This document shows positions 50,141-62,820 of a DNA stretch of 64,000 bases, one piece after another; within the stretch, counting starts at the first letter, position 1, and each line of letters begins with the position of its first letter. Origin of the DNA: Nomia melanderi (lineage: Eukaryota; Arthropoda; Insecta; Hymenoptera; Halictidae). The position numbers and the translations under genes were made by a program. The stretch is from assembly GCF_051020985.1 (NCBI RefSeq), contig NC_135012.1, positions 8,682,451 through 8,746,450 on the forward strand, given 5' to 3'. The notes under the pieces are model-generated. The model was not told the DNA's origin. It worked only from the letters and a program-made list of their open reading frames with translations, and made no database searches.

Positions 50141-51370
50141 AAAGGGTCAACGATTGTCCTCGCCATTCGAACTATCTTCAACCCCCGTCAATTCCCTCAG
50201 AACTCGTTCCACCGAGTGGAGCCGTTGAAATGCCAAAGACAGGAGAAAAGGAAAGCGGCTGGAAGAAGTAGCGGAGGGTGGCGGTAAGAATAAGAAGACG
50301 TGGAAAGAGGGGGTTGGGGTGGTACTGGTTTCGTAAAGGTCGAGTTTCCTTGTGCACCGAAGAGAGAGAGGGTTGCAGGGGGTGAGCGTAGCAATAGGGA
50401 CCGGCTGAGAGAGAGAGGGAGAGAGAGAAGAAAGAGAGAAGAGGGTGGAGGGTGAGAGAGCTCGGCGAGGCAAGACGGATGGAGGTCGTAGGACCTAGCC
50501 CGGAGGAGATGGAGGAGACGAAAGGAGAGGTCGTAGGAGGAGGAGAGGGTCGAGGCAGAGGGTAGGAGAGAAATAAAGATGGCCGCTCGTGCCTCCGGGG
50601 CCGAGCCACCCACCCGAGCCACCTTGCTCTCCTCACGGTAATAAAAGGAAAAAGGGGAGAAAACTGAGGAGCAGAGCTGAAGGTGGTAGGTTGGCCTGTG
50701 GGGGTGCTGCCGCGAACGAACGAACGAACGAGCAACGTCGGTCGGGGGCGGGGGGCATTCGCGGGGGAAACAGTTCTTATTGATTCAGAGGAGCCACCCT
50801 CAACGGAGGAGCAAAAGCCTGGTGGACCCGCTCCTGGACTTCTCTCCTTCTCGGTCTTCCCTCTTCGTGCCCGCGCGCGTCAGCCTGTGCCTTTTACGAA
50901 CGAGGGCTCGCGATCTCCGTCACTTGCGCTCGACCTGCTCTCCCACCCCTACCGAGACTTCCTTCGACCACGGATATTTTACGACCCCTTCGGCATCCAC
51001 GGATTCCATCGCCTTCATTGGATTCATTTTTTTCTAATTGAGTCGTTTAATGACCTTAGTTAGAAATTAACGTTCAACTTTCGCTTGCTTCGTGAAGCTT
51101 TTTCGCACTCGACCTGTTCTTGCTCTGGACGTTATACGATTTCGGATATTTTCGAACCTTCTTTTAATTTTGCGAATGATTGTTTTTATTTAATTGTTCG
51201 ATCGCACTGGGAATATGTTGATTTATACATTGTGGTTCATAACGTTTTGACTATCAATATTTAAACCCTTTGGACATATAGAAATATCTTTTCCAATAAA
51301 ACCCCTGATTTCAGTTCGAAATCTATATTAATCGACTTCTTTTCTTTTCGAAACGACGTAGACATCAATG
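50141..51370. other. GC island with GA-rich left and CT-rich right
   Basis: Purine-rich at 50221-50560 with GGGTGGC at 50276 and AAGATGGC at 50576. GCCACCC at 50605 and 50793 and a CT-rich right part (50820-51010) follow. A (CGAA)n repeat lies at 50713. Frames of up to 185 codons are Ser/Pro/Leu-rich on the minus strand. Confidence 0.65.
50713..50731 (+). repeat. (CGAA)n tetranucleotide repeat
   Basis: Four and three-quarter units of CGAA inside the island. Confidence 0.85.
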
Positions 51371-52790
51371 TTGCTAATAATACCTTTCACCCCTTCTATT
51401 ACCGAGGATCTCTCGCAACCGTTGCTTCCTTTAATCTACCCACTTAAGTCCTCCGCGAGTCTCAAAGAATCTGGGCCACCGGTCAATATTTACCCGTGAT
51501 TAAAAAGTAACAACCCCCGCGGCCGGGGGCAGGCAAAGTTTGCCCCGGTTATTAAAGGCCAGCCGGCAAGTTTTTCGAGTCGCCTGGATTGAAACGACCG
51601 CATAATTGCCGGCTACCCTTTTCCTCTCCTTTTTTTTCTCCTGTTTTCCTCCCACTCCTGTGTGTATCATCCTCTGTCTCATCCCATCCCGCGGGGTCCG
51701 AGAGTTTGCGTTGACCGTACAGGGGTGGTACACGGGGGCGGTCAAATTGACTCGGACTTTCCGGCTACGGCGTAAGTGCGGGCCGAGTTTACGGAGGGAA
51801 AAGTGGTTTCAACCACTTTTTCCGACGGCGAGAGTAGGCGGGGGGCGGCGGAGAGTTACGGCAGGCGGTTGTTTACGCTGCCGACACACGACTCCTGTCG
51901 GCAGGTGCGCGTTTACCCGCCGCTGATGCCTCGTCAAATATAAAACGACTACGGTTAAAAAGCCCCCGTATATCGTATCCCACTTTGCCTGTTCCAGGGC
52001 AAAGTGGACCTCGAAATTTGTCTGCCGCCTCGTACACCTAAAGCCTCGTGATGTTTCCGATATTCCTTTATCTACCTCCATGCGCGATGGAAGAGGGAGG
52101 ATCTTGAGACGAGAGATTTCTGCTTAGGAGCATTTGATTTGGTGATGTGTGCGTAAGATGATTCGTTGAAACGAAATAAAAATGGATAATCTTTGTGATG
52201 ATGATCTAATTTTAAACTTCCATTACCAATGGAATATCTAATCACCTGATGATTAAGAGAAAATGTTCTTCACTTATAATTTGTTAGTAGATGAACCTCT
52301 TCTTCGAATTATTCTGCAAATATGGCACGAAAAAACAGCTTCTGTTAGGTCAAATTACCCCGAAAGAAGTTTAAAACTGAATGCTAATATTCAGAGTACA
52401 ACGGAACTACGATCTTTACCTAGCGATTAGCTACTCAAACACTAGTGTTCTTTCTATTGAGGAATTAAAATTCTGGAAAAACGTTCAGCTTAGTGCGCAA
52501 TGGACGGTCAATGCATCTATGGTTTCCTCGAATATTAGTAATTAACATACTTTCCAAGTGAAAAGAGTACTAACATGCAAATAATTGTTCCTTTTCAATA
52601 CTTCAAAAAACCATTATCAAATGACAAACAATCCTCCAACGTCAACCTTCCAAACACATAAACAACAGAAACTAAGTATTTCAAGTATCACATCCCATTC
52701 GTACAAGAGAAGTAATAATTAAAAGCTTCCAAAAACCATCGTCAGCGTTCAAAGGCTCAACTACTTCGGCATCAACATTTGAACGGGAAC
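51371..52790. other. GC island and AT-rich valley
   Basis: CpG-rich at 51500-52080, with a TATAAAA word near 51940 and a GTAAGT word near 51771. The valley is AT-rich and turns A/C-rich from about 52610. A 106-codon frame (51606-51926) is unrecognised. Confidence 0.5.
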
Positions 52791-53960
52791 GGAACAGTTT
52801 ACCCTAACATCCCTCGTAGCTCGGGCACGTATCCGACGCATCGGGCGATGGTCGAGGGCGTGTTCGCGCGTGCGAGCGGTGGCTGATCCGCAATTTTCTG
52901 TCGGTTTTTCCAGGAGCCGCGGCGGGAAAGCCGACTTCGCGGTTAGACGCTACGGCTATTAGCGCACAAAGGCGGCGCGGGGCACAATGCGAAACGAGAA
53001 AACGATGAACGGAAGCGGGAGGAGCGTGTAAGCGGCGCGGAAAGAGCGGAAGAAAGGAGAGCCGGGGCGAGCGAGCGAGCGAGTGCCCCGGGTTCCAGGC
53101 GAGGATGCACGCGGCGGCGGGCGCGCGCGAGCTTTCTGCGGGCCTCCGCATTAAAACGAGAGGCGAATTCGAGTCTGGCAAAGTTTTAAATGATTTTCGC
53201 CGAAGTTGCCTCGCGAGTTGGTTTATTAGGAAAAGTCAATTTGCCCAGAGAGCCGGGCGAACCGGGCGCCGCTGGAACGGAGAAAGAGAGAAAAGGGGGC
53301 GGGGAACGGGCGACTCCGACGAGCTGCAACTCGGAAAAGTCCTGCAAAATTACGACGTTGCCTTTCTCCTTTCGCGTCGACGTACCCCTTAAAGGGATTG
53401 GTCACGGGCCTGCCCCGTTTTGATGGGTTTCTTGTGCTGTTTGAGACGTTTTTTATGGTGGTCGTTTGAATTCGGGTGCTTGGTCGATTATCAATGGAGT
53501 AAACGGGATATTTGATGATATTGGTTTCCACCTTTTTTGGAGATTGGGTATATTACTGTTTAAAATTGTTTATGTGCGATTGTTAGTGGAACAGTAGGTA
53601 TATAGTTACGAAACGTAAATATGATTTAGATGGTTAAGTTTGATTGGAAATACTCGTATCTGTCGATTTATTCATGTAACAATATTTCCTATTGCATATT
53701 CGATTGATCTAAAAATCTTTTAATTAAATTCTAACGTAACTGTTTGAAAATATTTCATTACTTGCTGCACGTAACTTTGGTACTAAATAAAGTAAAATAA
53801 AGCAGAACATTAATTAATTCGCATGCTAATTAAACTTTTATGCTTCCCTCTTATCAAATAAATCATCATACCGACGTAAATATCAAATTCACGCGAATGT
53901 AATATACAACATTTATGTTTCTTGTGATCCAGCATTTTCCCACCGGATTGGGTGAAGCAA
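52791..53960. other. GC island and AT-rich valley
   Basis: Very CpG-rich at 52800-53350, with a (GCGA)4 repeat. T/G-rich at 53420-53560. A 125-codon minus frame (52804-53181) is Pro/Arg/Ser-rich and unrecognised. Confidence 0.5.
53067..53082 (+). repeat. (GCGA)4 tetranucleotide repeat
   Basis: Four exact GCGA units. The same cyclic unit occurs on the opposite strand at 60885-60903. Confidence 0.85.
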
Positions 53961-55130
53961 AAAAAATGGTAATTTTATGTTATAAAAATCAACCGTCTGG
54001 TTACGAATCATAACGTGTGCCGAGCACAATGAAAACCCCATAACGAACCACCCCCGAAAAAGAAGCCGGCACATCCGTCGCGGAACGAGCCGAACGAAGC
54101 CGCGCCGCGCCATTTTTAATCGAAAACCGTCGCCCGCGGCGGCGTGTCCGCTTTTTCGCCAGACTCGGTAATGTATGCCGGTGGTTGTCTCATTCTCGAA
54201 GCGATCTCGTGCAGGGCGTGTGCCATGAAATAAATAGTAACGGAATCCAGCGCGTACCAGCCACCCCCTACGACCGCCGGCATCGTTGCAGCACGACGTG
54301 AGAACCCATAAACCAGGAATAACAAGCTCCGCGACGAGGAACCAGCGGAGCATCTCGGATATACCGGATTTCAGGCGACGAAAAATTACCACCCACTATA
54401 TCTGTGGCTATGGAGCGTGGCGACAGAATTTTCGAAAATTTTTACTTCGACCTTTATTCCATTCCGATGTATGAAGATATTTTCTGGATTACGACAATAT
54501 GTGTCTTGTAATTATAATTTAGTAACCACAGATATTTACATCTGGTTTATTTAATCCTTTAGAGATAGAGAGAGGCTACTCTCAGTCGCCACTGGATCTG
54601 ATATAGCAGAATTGTAAAGTTGACTATTTAATATGAAGCATCATATAATGCATCACTATGTGAAATATTGAAGTAAAATAGCTTTGCCTTTTAATTTATG
54701 CGTGATTTCTTTTGAAGATAGTTTTTCAAAAATAACATTTGTGTATCATAAGAAAATGCTGAACATTTCTAGTGAACTTTCAAATGCCAAGGGTTGAATT
54801 CCTCGGTTAACTGTCACGCGGTTTTCTACGTCAGATGTTTGATACATATTATGAATAAATGTTATTTTCATTTCTCTATTGATAGTCATTAATATTAATA
54901 ATTAATAACGTCGATAATTCCAATATTTTATAAAAAATGTAACTAAGGGATTCGAATGAACATTCCAATTTTATGGTTTCTGGAACGTCTTCACAAACCA
55001 CTCCTACATACACACAGATTCATCTATTGGTAAATACTAAAGAAGAAGAAATTAACCGCTAGGTTCACTAATAAAACACAAAAAATTAAGTAAACTCGTA
55101 CTCTAATTTCAACGGAAGGCAAGAAAAACA
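53961..55130. other. small GC island and AT-rich valley
   Basis: GCCATTTT lies at 54109 and GCCACCC at 54260. A minus-strand frame (54116-54325, 69 codons) reads less repetitively than its neighbours but matches nothing I recognise and has no clear splice sites. The valley contains no feature. Confidence 0.5.
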
Positions 55131-56280
55131 AGTCGGATTCAAATTCCGCTTATCTTTTCCGGGAACCCTTTGAGAAACGATTCTTCGATCTGCCCGCAGC
55201 TGGGAGCCGAGCAAACGTTTGCTCCCGGAAGATTATTTGTCGAGCAAAGTTCTCTGATCCCGTTGGATCGTTAAATATTGGCGGAATTTCTTCGCGTGCT
55301 CTTTTACCGGGCCAACATTTTATTCGGCTTTATCACGCCAGCGTTCGCCGAGCGTTTGACCGAACGGTTAAACCTGTTAAAAATCGTTTTCTATTTCCGG
55401 CCGCCGCGCCGCCGGAAGATCGGAAGCGTTTCAAGTATCACGGGCGTCGGCGGCTCTGAGTAGGAAATTCGATTATCGTGCCGGTGGTTCGTTGCGGCGC
55501 CGGTTCCTTCTTCTTCGTCGTCGTTTCTTTTACCAAGGTGTTCGGCCGACTTCACGTGTCAGCCATCGCGGTGAATTATTCACCGGAATGAAATAATGTT
55601 GAAGCGGGGATCCGGTGCATGTTTAATGCACCCACTGAGTCGACCACGATCTGGCAGACTCGCGCTCCTTCGATTCTCACCCCTTAACCTTACCGCGTCT
55701 CGCCCGATGCTCCGATGCTTCTCGGAGTCTGTTTTGAGACGTTGGAATGCTACCAATATTTTCCCCGCAATGACTTTCCTGTCATTCCATGGTACAAATG
55801 AAAAATTAGTTATGTCTTTCGTGATCCGTTTCTGAAAAGATTCGAAAAATAATTTTCTGGCGAATAAAATGAATTTTTCATTTTTTAAATTACTAGCCGG
55901 GTGATTCTTTAAGTATATTCGTTTATAAAATTACAGTCAAATAGGATTGACAAGTGAACTTGTCTTCTTCGGATAAAAAGATTCGTGGAGAAGGTACTTA
56001 TCAGTGAATCTTCTAAAACGACTTTTAAAAGTAAGTTAACGTATCCATTGGAATATTTTAGAAAATTAACGCGAAAAAATAATTGCAGTTCCGAAACGAA
56101 TATTCCAAGAAATCGAGGATGCTTAAAATATTATAACATAAAACAATGGAAAAATTTACATGTTTTATAACAATAGGCCTGCATAAATTTACAAAACTGG
56201 CAAATTACATATAAACGATAAATTGTAACAAAACAGAAACCAGACCGTACCAAGTAACTCGTCTAATTATTTTCCACAAA
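55131..56280. other. GC island and AT-rich valley
   Basis: CpG-rich at 55150-55580, with only 60-80 codon frames. The valley is AT-rich and A/C-biased from about 56090. No gene or repeat recognised. Confidence 0.5.
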
Positions 56281-58000
56281 CCCTCCTATCACAAACGACA
56301 AAATACCATCGAAGGGCAATGAAAATCAACCTGAAAACCGTCGATAAAGGGCTCGGGTCGACCGACGAAGTCAGTTAAAAAGATCACAGCCAGAAAAAAA
56401 AGTCCCGTCTTTGATCCCAGAGAGAGAATTCCACCGAAGCTGCAACCCGAAAAATTAATATCCAAATCTCGCGTTCTTTCCTTTCCAGGGTTCAAAGAAG
56501 AGCCGCGGCATTCTTGGCCAGTGTCTCGTTTAAAATTCAACCGTGGAAAACAGTACGGTGCGGTGGGGCGCGAAGCGGGACGGACGCGTACAGTGAAACA
56601 GCGCGGTATCTCGAGATAATAACGAGGAGAGTCCCTCCTTTCGTTTCCTCTTTTTCTCGGCGATGATACACGCGTGTGCGCTGGAAACAAGCGAGCGCGC
56701 GAGGGAAAGAGAAAGAGCGCGCGGTCTCGAAAAATTAATTATATCTCGAAAGTTAAAATCGAGTTTCGGGTGGGGGTTCTCGCGAGCGCAGGGTTTACGA
56801 GGGGCGAGACGGAGCGCGCGAGCGTTTGTTTTTGTTCGGCGTCGACCCCCGGCCGCTGGGAAACGGCAGAAATTTTAAACGAAAGTTTACTAATGAAGGC
56901 GACTACCCTGCTCCCTCCCCCTCGGCCCCCTTCCGCCCTCGCTCTCTTTTTCCCTTCGCCGCGGACCGGTTGCACCGGCAGGGTGGAAGGAGAGATGCGA
57001 GACACCCACGGCGGAAAATCGGGGCCGCGCTTTTCCCCGGACGACGGCAGTTTTCCACCGCGTTTCATCGCCGTCGAGCCACCGCCAGACTTTTCTCGGG
57101 CGCGTCCTCTTTTTTCCCGCGCGGACGTCACGGTTCAATGACGTCGCCGCTGGAAAAAGACACCCGGCCGCGCCGGAGGAAATGCGTTTTCCCTTGCGCC
57201 CGTTCCACGTTTTCAATACCGCTACGTTTCCGCGCTCGACGCCCAACTGTTTGTTCTCCGCGTTCTCTGCTGTTCTCGCTCGCCGACGATCCTCTCTCGT
57301 CTGCCAATTTTCTGTACTCGTAACTCGAAAAAAGAATAGCGACTTCGACGGGGAGGGAACTTGGTTAACGCATTGTTGCGTGGTCTAGTTTGTAGGAGAT
57401 CGTTGGGTGAGTTAATTGAATTTGTTTCGATTAGCGTTTTGCTGTAAACGATAACGTTTGGCTTTCGTCGTGGTTGGGGTACTAGCGTGCTGAATTTTTT
57501 AGGAAGTTTGCGTTGTTGATAGGGTTAGCTGTAGTTCTTGGGTGAGAGAATAATATTTTTTGTGTCTTTTTAAGAATAGATGGATTATGGGCATGATTCG
57601 AAGCGATGGTATTAATGGTCAGAAATAAAACGTTAACGTCACACTATTGTAATGAAGATTATAATCCAAGTAATTGCTCAATTGTATTTCTTCCAAGCAG
57701 AACTTAACACTTGTTGAACACTCCCATTAAACTGTAATACTGTTTATTAAACTCTAATAAACCGTCCAATATCGACCACAATGTAAAATCTAAAACTCTT
57801 CACGTATCTGGTCCATCATACTAACTAACCTCGTATAATAAATATCTCAACAAGCACAGAACAACGATCCCGAAAACTCTTCCTTACTTTCACTGCAGTA
57901 TACGAACACAAGTAAACACACATCACGATATATTAATAACTCTAATGAACACGAATAAATTGTAAAAATCAATTTCAACAGGTACAGTCAATTCCCAAAG
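56281..58000. other. GC-rich island and AT-rich valley
   Basis: A/C-rich lead-in to 56340, purine-rich at 56640-56870, pyrimidine-rich at 56900-57120, then T/G-rich at 57380-57560 and A/C-rich again at 57700-58000. Frames of up to 165 codons overlap on both strands and are Arg/Pro-rich. Confidence 0.6.
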
Positions 58001-59460
58001 AAAATCCGGCACGATTGCCACGACACGATCCATCGGAAACTGATCAAGGACCGCCGATGGCGCATGAGAACAAGGTCGCTATGAAAAAATATATGAAGCG
58101 TGGAATCCTTCGTCAAGTCGACGATCAAAGAGCCCGGCGCAGGGCCGTTTTCTCCGTCGGACGGTTGGCGTTTTTCGAAGATCGATAAGGGAGTTCTTCG
58201 AAGCGTGGAGAGAAGGCGAGGGGCCAGGACATAATAGAAAGAGATCCCTCCATTTTGCCAGCCATCTTTCGCACGCAGGGCCGTCTAACCCACCCTCGCT
58301 TCGGTATCTACTAGCTTTTCTTTCCCCTTCGCCGTATCTCTTTCTCTCGTCGCGCCCCGGCCCCGAAACAAACCACCCCCGGAGTTTCCACGGGAGTAAA
58401 AGCTGCGAGCGGAGCCTCGCGGGGAGAGCACGAGGGGTTCTCGGCGGAAAGTAAGGGCTTAAAAATGCCCCGCGCGCCCTCCTTCGCCGGCGACCGCCTT
58501 TCCCGGCAACCCCCAAAAATCATTAAAACCATCCCTCGCGCCCAAGGACCCGGCACTCCGACTCGGAGACGGGAGATTCCATCCCGTGGAATGATCCTTC
58601 AAGAGATTCTTTCCGCGGGGAACCGGTTCGATTAAGAGAATTTACGGGCAGCCTCCTGATGAAACGGGATAGCGGCTTCTATGCGATGAAGCTACCCTCC
58701 CTAGGGGTTGCTAGACATCTTCAAGGAGATCCCGTGCTGACAGTCGTTTGTTTCGAGAAATTGGTCGGGTGTGGAGTATTGCGGACTTGTTAAAGTTTTT
58801 GAGAATAATTCGATTAGTAGTTGGTTTTTTGAAGAATGATTAAGTTTTTGAAGAATTGATAGTTTTATGGGAACATTGGTTATTGTATATAATGTATATA
58901 CATTTTATGGTTTCAAATAATGAATGCGTTTGATAATTTGGACTATTCACAATTTCTGATATTTTAGAAATATTATGGAAGTTAATTGATAAGCCAAATC
59001 TTTCTATAGAAAAAACAATATTTCATTGAACATATTTTTGTTATAAGTCGGCTGTAAACATTCACTTCACGTTTATAAGCTAACATAGTTAAGGATGCTC
59101 TCTAAATGAAGCGTAACAATTGTTAGATCCTTCAACATCTATTTATACTTCAATGAAATATACTGGTTATAAAATAATCACTAGATTGAAGATCTTATGC
59201 AATGAAACGTACTGCATTTTGAAACCATTTTAACATTACTATCATCTTAACGAAACACACGACGAAAGGAAGAAGTTTCCGTTCAACTTCACTTTTCAGA
59301 AAGTCCATACTACATTCCATTTCCACAAGACTCCACAATTCTACAATCACTTGCATACTGAACAACAGTCCTCCGTCTACCGTCATCAATAAAACACATC
59401 CATCGACCGATCCATAGTAACAAATTATCCAGAACAAAACTTGTGTAACAATCACCGGTT
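58001..59460. other. GC island and AT-rich valley
   Basis: GCCATCTT lies at 58261, CpG-rich at 58260-58650. T/G-rich at 58760-58870 and A/C-rich at 59260-59470. The 86-codon minus hydrophobic frame (59195-59455) follows the skew. No gene. Confidence 0.55.
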
Positions 59461-60640
59461 CTCACCGATTCCCTTTCACCGGCCGCGGCCATGAAATCGA
59501 ATACGTAATGGCGGGCGGGGGAGCAATTTAACGGAAAAAGGAGCCACGGCGCAGAAGAAAATCACCAGGCCAGTCGGCGAACACCAATAATTTCGTTGCC
59601 GTGACTGCCAGCAAAAATGGTGGAACGAGCGAGGGTGGCACGCAAAAGGATCCACCCTCGCAGGACGAAACGTTGCCACCCTCTTCTACACGCTCGCTGA
59701 AAATTGCGGAACCGCTTTCTCCGTCGTGACTTATTCACGCTGGGAGACGGGACACGTGACGGTCACGAGATCGCCGCGTAAGTGGTCCGGAAGTCGACGG
59801 CCGAGTTCGAACGAAGAAGAGAAAAAAAAGGGAAAGAAAAGGAAGGGGAACGAATGCAATCCTGGAACTAGGTGAAAAAATCACGATTGGCCGAGGCTGG
59901 CCAGATGCCGCGCCATGTGGACGCCCGCGTGAGTGTAAGTACACGCGCGTCGATCATCCCCGACGAATTGCGTTGGCCTACAAACGAGCAACAACACCGC
60001 ACACCTCGTGTATCCCTCTCCACCCGCCCCTCGCTTCGAGAAGTTCAGCGACTCTGACGAATTTCGTAACTCCCTTGATATCAGGATCGTGGGAACCTTG
60101 AGTGTCTCCTGGATTTCGGGGGCCTCGCCGACTTAGATGGCGAGATAAGTAGAGACGTGTTGTTTCTAGACGGTGCGCTCTTGCGATTTCGAAGTGTCGG
60201 GGTATTATTTAACGAAGAGATTATTGGCTGATTATCGTGGATTTTATTTGCAGAGTGGATCCAGTTGTGGGCATTCTTGCATAGGTTTGATCAATTGTCC
60301 ATGCAGTGGTAAACTTGAATGATTGAAGAATCACAAATTCTCATTTTTATGAGGATCTCCAATTTTGTTTAGTATTCTGTCCCTGATCACGTCAACTTTC
60401 ACATTTCACTACAAAGATTAACGAATTCAAAATACCACTTTTCTTCTCGTACTTAATCAAAAATAGACAAATTCTAATAGCGAACGAATATCAATAATCC
60501 AAAATATCCTAAGAATATCCTTTTCCAACCCAGATAAATACCTATCGAATTCAGTTAGAAAACAACGCCTGTTAATACAATGACCGAGAAATAGTCGAAA
60601 GGTATATTCTTCAAGGAAAATCCTCCGACATAAAAGAATC
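59461..60640. other. GC island and AT-rich valley
   Basis: GGGTGGC at 59633 and GCCACCC at 59675 form a near-inverted pair 36 bp apart. Purine-rich at 59805-59850. A GTAAGTAC donor-like word lies near 59937. T/G-rich from about 60080. Only short unrecognised frames. Confidence 0.5.
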
Positions 60641-61900
60641 GGAATAATCGATGTCTGGCATCGGTCCCGTCGATCCTCGAGCCAGCGTTCCTCCGGTACA
60701 GCAACCCTCAAGGGTGGCTGGGCGATATAAATTCGTCCAATCTAAATCGAGCCGTCTTCAATTTCGTATCTCGTTCATGCCCGGTCTCCTTTTCCCTTCG
60801 CCCGGCAATCCTTTGCTCCGTTGCACTCCCGTTGTATTCCCTTCGCCGGCTCTCGCTTCCCGCCCCCGGGCCGCTTCGTCCTAGCGCTCGCTCGCTCGCT
60901 CGCGAGTCCTGTTATTCCAGGATTCCAGTTGCCTAAGACGCCTTCGCCGACCGCAGAGTAAAGTATGAGGCCATACTTCACCCGCGGGGGCTTCTCTGTT
61001 CCCTCCCCCCATCCCACTGCGCACTCGCCGGGTCTAATGAAACTTTGAAAAATCACCGGAATTAACCGAATTTGAATTACACCGAATTCCCGGGGACAGA
61101 CGGAGCAGTCGTGGGAGGGTGAAAAGTGACGTAACGACCGGCTGAAGAGGCTTGGAATTCCTTTCGACCGCCTCCTCTTGAACATCCCCAATTCTTCGAG
61201 CGAGACTTTCGCGACTTTCCATGGCGGCGACCTGAATCTCGCTGTTTATACGGTTCGCGATGGCAATTGCAAAGATGTATGGCGATCAGATTCGATAGGA
61301 GCTGCATTCTCTTTGAATATTTCTTTAGCGACTTTGAACTGAATTTAATGAAAAAATATTGCGCAGTTGTTATGAGAAGTGAGGTGTTATTTAGTAGTGA
61401 ATTAATAGTCAGTGAAGACCATTATTTCGATGGGAATTGTGCGGCAAGAAGTTGACAAATTCGAATATAGAGACGAATATTTATGAGATCAAATGTTGGT
61501 CTAGTATTTGGCTCTAATTAATAGGGGAGAAATTTATTATTTTTTATCTTTACTACAACTTTGAATTGAGTATATGAGAAATAGGCTATAACAAATCCAC
61601 TGAAAGGTTGAAATACCTTCAGAAGAAATAACTACCTTCCACGTTTCTCGAGAATTGCTACATCAGTCAAGAAAACGTACCAGTCGTTAATTTCACAATC
61701 AGTACACAACCGAGTAAGAAAATAACTACAGAAGAACTGAGACAGATGATCTTCAAAAAACTACCCCTTACAAATTCTCTTCAAGTTTCAGCTAAACGTA
61801 TACGAATCCACAAAACTGCAAATCGATAAATTGCAAACCGAATATTATAAAATTAACTGTCCAGCATCTTCAACTTTTTTCTCCCCTATTCTTCATTACA
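60641..61900. other. GC island and AT-rich valley
   Basis: GGGTGGC at 60712, CT-rich at 60780-60880 and (CGCT)n at 60885. The valley turns A/C-rich near 61660-61860. A 138-codon minus frame (60775-61191) is unrecognised. Confidence 0.5.
60885..60903 (+). repeat. (CGCT)n tetranucleotide repeat
   Basis: Four and three-quarter units of CGCT, the complement of the (GCGA)n class at 53067-53082. Confidence 0.85.
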
Positions 61901-62820
61901 CAAAGAGCACAACCCTGCGGTAACAATTTTGCCACTAAGAATTCCTGTTGCGTATAGGCTACTTTCTTCGGTTACGAACATGGTGACACTAAACAACGAT
62001 CGGTAATCGAGTAATCGCGGATCGACGCGGTTAACTACGACTGTCTGGCATGTCCAGTGGCGACCGGCAGACTGGACCCGCTCGAAAAAGTGACCGTCGT
62101 AATGGTTGTCCCCCTGTAGCCCGTTGCGGGCCTTCTCTTTTTGGGTCCAGTCGGCGATACGCGGCCGGCCAACCCCATCGCAACGAAATAAAGGCGGAAA
62201 CTGGACAAACCAGTTTGCCGTTTTCGAAATTAGGCTCCCCCCGTGAACGGGACCTGGACTGGCCGATGTCCACTGTCCAAGGGGTGAGAGCCGCATGGTC
62301 CCAATACCATAGGGCGGCCGCGTGTCCGTGAATAAGTCGCAACAATGTCCTGCCTGGGACCGGTTCCTCTTTCTTTCCCATTGTCGCCCGCCAAGGAGAC
62401 CGATTGAAACTCACACACGCGGACTCCGTGAGGAAACTTACGTGCCAGACACTACGTATTTTTGCGTCGCGTTGACCGTGAATGGATACAACGATCCCGT
62501 GATACTTGGTATTTATTACTATCGCAATTATTAAGGGTTCTTATTGTGGAGGGTTTCGCTGTGAATTGATCGTTGGTTTGTGATTCTTCTTTTGAATAGA
62601 CTTGTAAGAGTTGCTTTATTATTAATAATTTCTTAGGGAATACGTTAAATAAATTCTTAACTGTAAAGTTGAATGTAAAATATTCACGAGCCTAATTTGA
62701 AATATACATTAACATAACAACAACAGAAATTTCAACACACGTCAACGATGCTCTGAAAATGACAAATATTGTTTCTTAATATCATTTCATCTGCTTCCAA
62801 GAGATTGTTATTCCCATCAG
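61901..62820. other. GC island and AT-rich valley
   Basis: CpG-rich at 62000-62330, with overlapping frames of 62-136 codons on both strands that show no recognisable domain. T/G-rich at 62530-62610 and A/C-rich at 62700-62870. Confidence 0.5.

Noticed and set aside
54116..54325. 69-codon minus frame with non-repetitive peptide
   Set aside because: No homology recognised, no convincing splice sites and no coding-like codon rhythm.
59195..59455. 86-codon hydrophobic minus-strand frame
   Set aside because: The + strand is A/C-rich here, so the minus strand is T/G-rich and codes for hydrophobic residues by chance.
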